Shown piece by piece: positions 60,738 to 64,000 of a DNA stretch of 64,000 nt. Source of the stretch: Streptomyces sp. NBC_00576 (lineage in GTDB: Bacteria > Actinomycetota > Actinomycetes > Streptomycetales > Streptomycetaceae); contig NZ_CP107780.1 in the NCBI RefSeq assembly GCF_036345175.1, positions 7,130,001 to 7,194,000 on the forward strand, written 5' to 3'. The position numbers and the translations under genes are program-made. How positions within the stretch are numbered: position 1 is the first letter of the stretch; the number at the start of each line of letters is the position of its first letter. The notes under the pieces are model-generated. The model ran no database searches and was not told where the DNA came from. It saw nothing but the letters and a program-made list of their open reading frames with translations.

Positions 60738-61033
60738 CGGTCACCCTCCTGGAACAGGTCATCGCCGGACTTGGCCGCCAGGTCGGAGGGTCCGTCGAAC
60801 ATTGCACGCGTCAGCGCAGCCATCGCTTCGGAGTCTTCGCCAAAGGATGAGGAGAAGGACAGCGGAACGCGGCGAGCGATGCGATCCAGCGCTACCTCCT
60901 CCGGGGTGCGCCCTTCCAGGAGGGCCAGCGTGCGCAGTGCTTCGGCTTCACTGCCCGTGTAGGTGACAGTGACCGTGACGGCATCCTCGGGTGGGGCCGT
61001 GTGGTCTGGCGGCGGAACGGGGGCGTCGGCCAC
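60734..61033 (-). CDS. vapB: Antitoxin of the PIN-domain toxin
   Basis: 99 residues. A beta-strand (VTVTVTYTGSEAEALRTLAL) and helix (GRTPEEVALDRIARRV) resemble a ribbon-helix-helix/CopG-type DNA-binding module; the C-terminal half (SFGEDSEAMAALTRAMFDG) is acidic and probably wraps the toxin. Immediately upstream and overlapping the toxin gene. Confidence 0.78.
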   Translation of the reverse strand: MADAPVPPPDHTAPPEDAVTVTVTYTGSEAEALRTLALLEGRTPEEVALDRIARRVPLSFSSSFGEDSEAMAALTRAMFDGPSDLAAKSGDDLFQEGDR

Positions 61034-61108
61034 GGGGGATCTCCTCAGGTGTGCCGTTCGGTGTGATGTGTGGCGATTCCGACAGTACCGTCGCGTGGGC
61101 GGCGCTCA

Positions 61109-61529
61109 TTATGGAAGCGCCAATTCCGCCCATGTCGCCTTTCCGATGCCGTGCCGACGGGGGCAGCAGCCCCAGCGTTCCGCGAGGGTCTGTACGAGGG
61201 TGAGGCCGCGGCCTCCCTCGTCCTCGGGGCTCGCTTGTCGGGGAGTGGGCCGACAGTTGTTCGCGTCGGCGACTTCCACGCGCAGGCGTCCGTCGTACGT
61301 GGCGAACCGGAGGCCGATCTCCCGGCCGGGCGGGGTGGAGGCGTGGCGCAGGGAGTTGGTGACCAGCTCCGAGAGCAACAGCTCCGCCGTTTCGGCCACT
61401 TCGCCGTCGATCTTCCAGTCGGTGAGCTGAGTGCGGAGCAGTTCGCGGGCGCGGGGGGGCGCTGCGCGGGGTGTGGGGGAGCTGCCAGGTGGCTTCGGTG
61501 GCGGGGGAGTTGGGGGTGGTTTCGGGCAT
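61109..61529 (-). pseudogene. HATPase_c (RsbW-like) gene with an apparent frameshift
   Basis: A start with AAGAGGGG six bases before ATG (61529) gives MPETTPNSPATEATWQLPHT then PRSAPP, but the GHKL domain (RARELLRTQLTDWKIDG, LLLSELVTNSLRHA, EGGRGLTLVQTLAERWG) is in the +1 frame. The two meet in a run of seven G at 61453-61459 (seven C in the coding strand); six would restore one 139-residue protein. Either a sequencing error or real inactivation. Divergent from the second XRE/DUF5753 gene, like the module at 42.3-44 kb. Confidence 0.78.
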
Positions 61530-61552
61530 GGGGGTCCCCTCTTGGTCGGCAA

Positions 61553-61574
61553 GTGCACTGTGTGTGCACTGTGT
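61553..61574. repeat. Exact tandem 11-bp repeat in a divergent promoter
   Basis: GTGCACTGTGT at 61553-61563 is repeated at once at 61564-61574, between the HATPase gene and the XRE regulator gene. The 11-bp period puts both on one DNA face. Confidence 0.65.
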
Positions 61575-61696
61575 CGCTGTGGGTAAGCGTGATTGCTCAT
61601 CGAGCGACTTGCAAGTGAAACGACTAAGTTCGATTGCCGTGTACGTGGCGCTGGGTACTCTGATGGGCACGGAGAGGTGCACCAACTGGGGGCGAT

Positions 61697-62572
61697 GTGA
61701 CTGCTGGGGAATACAGGCCGACTGTGCGCAAGCGGGTGCTCGGCACCAATCTCCGGCGCCTGCGCGAGGAGCGCGGGCTGTTCCTGGAGGACGCGGCTGA
61801 GCAGCTCAGTTGTCACGCGGCCAAGGTGAGTCGCATCGAGTCGGGGCGCAGCGGAATCCGGCAGCTCGATCTCAAGGTGCTGCTCGATCTCTACGGGGTG
61901 AAGGACCCGGCGGAGCGGGACGGCTGGCTGGCGTTGGCGCGGGAGAGTCGCCGCCAGCGGTGGTGGCGGGTTCTCGAAGACCAACTCCCTCAGGAGTTCC
62001 TGGACTTGATCGGTCTGGAGGACGAGGTATCCGAGTGCCGGGGCTTCCAGCCTGGCATCGTGCCTGGGTTGTTCCAGACCGAGGCGTATGCGACGGCCGT
62101 CATCCAGGGAGGGATTCCGGGGCCGTTGGACGACGCGCAGAAGACCAAGGTGCGCGTACGCATGGAGCGGCAGAAGGCGCTGACGCGGACGGATCCAACT
62201 CCCCTCAAGGTGTGGATGATTCTCGGTGAGGCGGCGTTGCGTCAGCAGGTTGGTGGGCCCGGCGTTCTGAGGGCACAGTTGCTGCACCTGGTTGAGTTGG
62301 CCCAGCTTCCGAACGTGACTTTGCAGGTACTACCCTTCACGGCAGGAGCCTGCCAGGGTGGGCCATATCCCTTCCTGATCTACAGTTTCCCTCCGCCGGC
62401 GGGGCTGGAAGTGGTTCTTCTGGAGAACTTCGCGAGTCACGCGTACCTGGAGACCCGGGAGGACACGGCTCGGCTGGGCGGCGCCTTCGACCACCTCCGT
62501 GCCGCAGCCCTCAGCGCGATGGAATCCGAGTCCCGGATCATGGGGATCGCCGAGGGGCTGACCGACTCGTAA
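61697..62572 (+). CDS. XRE-family regulator with DUF5753 (WhiJ-like, second copy)
   Basis: 291 residues. Helix-turn-helix at about 15-70 (LRRLREERGLFLEDAAEQLS, KVSRIESGRSGIRQLDLKVL) and DUF5753 (EFLDLIGLEDEVSECRGFQP, GIVPGLFQTEAYATAVI, TLQVLPFTAGACQGGPYPF). GTG start. It is 13 bases before a DUF397 gene and divergent from a HATPase gene, so it repeats the architecture of the 42-44 kb module, although the two regulators are clearly diverged in sequence. Confidence 0.93.
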   Translation: MTAGEYRPTVRKRVLGTNLRRLREERGLFLEDAAEQLSCHAAKVSRIESGRSGIRQLDLKVLLDLYGVKDPAERDGWLALARESRRQRWWRVLEDQLPQEFLDLIGLEDEVSECRGFQPGIVPGLFQTEAYATAVIQGGIPGPLDDAQKTKVRVRMERQKALTRTDPTPLKVWMILGEAALRQQVGGPGVLRAQLLHLVELAQLPNVTLQVLPFTAGACQGGPYPFLIYSFPPPAGLEVVLLENFASHAYLETREDTARLGGAFDHLRAAALSAMESESRIMGIAEGLTDS

Positions 62573-62585
62573 GGAAGAGCAGCAG

Positions 62586-62789
62586 ATGTCGTCGCAGCGG
62601 ACCACTTGGTTCAAGAGCAGCTACAGCGGCCAGAACGGCGAATGCATAGAAGTCCGCCTCAGGGCGGCGGGCATCGATGTCCGTGACTCGAAGAACCCCT
62701 GTGGCATGGCCGTCGCGGTTGGTGCAGCGGCATGGGTCGTGTTTCTTGGTGGGGTGGATTCCCGTGAGCGGTTGGGTTGGCCCGGCTGA
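62586..62789 (+). CDS. DUF397 small protein (second copy)
   Basis: 67 residues: WFKSSYSGQNGECIEVRLRA, then IDVRDSKNPCGMAVAVGAAA and WVVFLGGV. GGAAGAG precedes the ATG. Probable partner of the XRE regulator 13 bases upstream. The C-terminus (DSRERLGWPG) runs past the usual DUF397 end. Confidence 0.9.
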   Translation: MSSQRTTWFKSSYSGQNGECIEVRLRAAGIDVRDSKNPCGMAVAVGAAAWVVFLGGVDSRERLGWPG

Positions 62790-62897
62790 GCTCCGGGCTG
62801 GTCCGCGAAGACAGTCGATACCCCCGTATTGCCTGTGGGTCTCGGAGGAATTTCCGCTTATTTGTACCTTCAGGCGGGCCTGCCAGATCGATAGCGT

Positions 62898-63530
62898 GTG
62901 GTTGTGACGGAGCATAGGTACAGCGCGGCAGACATCGAGGTGCTGGAGTTCGATGCCGCCGTGCGTAAATGGCCGGGCATGTACTTCGGGGTGGGGCCCG
63001 GGAGTCCGAAGCTGCCGGCCAACTTGCTTTCCGCGGTGGGGCGGCACGTGCTTCATCCAGCGACAAGCGTTGCCGGGGAGCACGCGTTGCGCGGCCTCGT
63101 CACGATCACCAGCGACAGCAGCTTCACGGTGGCCATGGATCAGCCGCATGCCTGGGGAGTCTCCGACGCTCCTGACCTCGGTTACTTCGGTTCCCTTCTG
63201 AGGTCTGAGTGGTGGCTGTTGGCAGCTACTGCCGCAATATCCCACCGGGTGACTGTTGAGATGTGGTGCGCGGGGCGCGGGTTGCGCCAGGACCTCAGCG
63301 GCATCCGGCCCTGTGCTGATCCCCAAGAGTTTCATCCGGTGGAAGGCAGCGGCACTCGGGTGAGCTTCGCCCTTGATCCGGCATACGTCGGGCAGCATTT
63401 CGTACTTCCGACGGATCTTGAGGACCTCGACCTGCACGGTCCGGACTGCCTGGAGCCAGCGGGACCGGGCTATGTTCTGATCAAGGACGTCCGACACGGG
63501 CAGACAGCGCCGGAAATCTTGCACCGCTGA
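62898..63530 (+). CDS. GyrB-N-terminus-like orphan protein
   Basis: 210 residues from GTG 62898 (a GTG at 62904 is equally possible). The start FDAAVRKWPGMYFGVG (18-33) resembles the GyrB/ParE GHKL-ATPase entry motif VRKRPGMYIG. The rest (HALRGLVTITSDSSFTVAMD, SGTRVSFALDPAYVGQHF) keeps the domain length, but the usual ATP-binding glycine boxes are not evident. It is not a topoisomerase subunit: the transducer and TOPRIM parts are absent. Function unknown. Confidence 0.65.
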   Translation: MVVTEHRYSAADIEVLEFDAAVRKWPGMYFGVGPGSPKLPANLLSAVGRHVLHPATSVAGEHALRGLVTITSDSSFTVAMDQPHAWGVSDAPDLGYFGSLLRSEWWLLAATAAISHRVTVEMWCAGRGLRQDLSGIRPCADPQEFHPVEGSGTRVSFALDPAYVGQHFVLPTDLEDLDLHGPDCLEPAGPGYVLIKDVRHGQTAPEILHR

Positions 63531-63738
63531 CTGCTCCCTTAGTTAGTCGCACGCATTGCCAGTGCCGCCCCGCAGCGGCTGACCCGGTAAGTCGAATCTC
63601 ACCGCTTCCGCAGATGAACGGTCCCTGACCAGGAGAATCGGTCACCGTGGTTCCCCGTTAGTTCCCGGCCGAACGGGCACGGGAGGGCACGGGTGCTGTC
63701 TCGGCAGCAGCGGGAGTCCTTAGGGCGGCGGACGGGGC

Positions 63739-63813
63739 GGAGCTGTAGCGCAGAGGTCGTCGCGCGCGGTCTCCAAAATCGCGAGGACGCCGGTTCGAAT
63801 CCGGCCGGTTCTG
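63739..63813 (+). tRNA. Noncanonical tRNA-Trp (anticodon CCA)
   Basis: Anticodon arm GCGGT-CTCCAAA-ATCGC with anticodon CCA, T arm GCCGG-TTCGAAT-CCGGC and a D-arm region GCGC...GCGC. The acceptor GGAGCTG/CGGTTCT contains three G-U type pairs, and one base seems missing between the D and anticodon stems. CCA is not encoded. It could be a specialised or decaying tRNA. Confidence 0.7.
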
Positions 63814-63882
63814 CCTTCTCGACGTATCCGTCGGCGTGTCTGCCGTGTACCAAGCGGTACTGGTGTTGGTTCGGCGTGGGGT

Positions 63883-64000
63883 CTACAGCGCTTCGTCTCG
63901 GGCCAGGATCAGGCTGACTGAGCCCTCTGCGAGATTGATGCCGCCCTCAAGATGCTCGTGGTACCCGTCCCTGAGTTCGGGATCTGCGAGCCCCATGAGT
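63883..64000 (-). CDS. 3' end of an unidentified gene (start outside window)
   Basis: The minus strand is open from the right edge for 38 codons, reading MGLADPELRDGYHEHLEGGI then NLAEGSVSLILARDEAL and TAG. It looks coding by codon use but is too short to identify. Confidence 0.55.
   Translation of the reverse strand, partial: LMGLADPELRDGYHEHLEGGINLAEGSVSLILARDEAL

Noticed and set aside
63599..63853. Minus ORF with GFEPASSRFWRPRATTSA
   Set aside because: This is the antisense translation of the tRNA-Trp, a well-known false protein.

Overview
This is a GC-rich actinobacterial chromosome segment, almost certainly Streptomyces. The evidence is the codon bias, an adpA/bldH gene with an in-frame TTA codon (bldA dependence), a desferrioxamine (des) cluster with iron boxes, a cellobiose (ceb) locus with LacI-type operators, DUF397/DUF5753 regulators, and leaderless starts. 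From memory, the gene order of most of the window matches the S. coelicolor SCO2769-SCO2808 neighbourhood in reverse orientation. That comparison is recalled, not computed.

Layout. 1-6.1 kb: a truncated PD-(D/E)XK nuclease-like gene, a PAP2 membrane enzyme, a histidine phosphatase, a TPR-type regulator, a small unknown protein and a spermidine-synthase-like protein. 6.4-12.7 kb: cellobiose uptake and use (bglC, cebG, cebF, cebE) with the divergent repressor cebR and two CebR-type operators. 12.9-15.9 kb: tRNA-His, orn, adpA and a small membrane protein. 16.3-22.5 kb: universal stress protein, acetate/succinate-type transporter, glmS with a small upstream gene, a Tat-exported phosphoesterase behind a candidate PHO box, and a DUF4429/SHOCT protein. 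22.6-30.1 kb: desABCD, a siderophore-interacting reductase and desE, with two iron boxes.

30.1-47.8 kb looks like an accessory island lying between desE and the acyl-CoA dehydrogenase operon. It holds a remnant ORF, a large LamG/DNRLRE secreted protein, a 2,200-residue RHS/YD-repeat protein with a low-GC toxin-like tip and a candidate immunity gene, IS630 debris, a whiJ-like three-gene module, an Rpn-type nuclease, and a coupled prenyl-synthase/heme-oxygenase-like pair.

47.8-60.3 kb returns to core metabolism. It holds a leucine/isovalerate catabolic operon (carboxyltransferase, biotin carboxylase, HMG-CoA lyase, acyl-CoA dehydrogenase) facing a TetR regulator across two palindromes, then another acyl-CoA dehydrogenase, TesB thioesterase, a phosphatase-like protein, an agmatinase-family ureohydrolase, and a ThDP enzyme coupled to it. 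60.3-64 kb is again accessory: a VapBC-type pair, a second whiJ-like module whose ATPase gene appears frameshifted at a G7 tract, a GyrB-N-terminus-like protein, a noncanonical tRNA-Trp, and the 3' end of an unidentified gene.

The strongest candidates for new biology are the RHS toxin tip with its immunity gene placed beyond a terminator, the two whiJ-like modules sharing TGCACT motifs, the prenyl-synthase/heme-oxygenase-like pair, and the agmatinase/ThDP couple.
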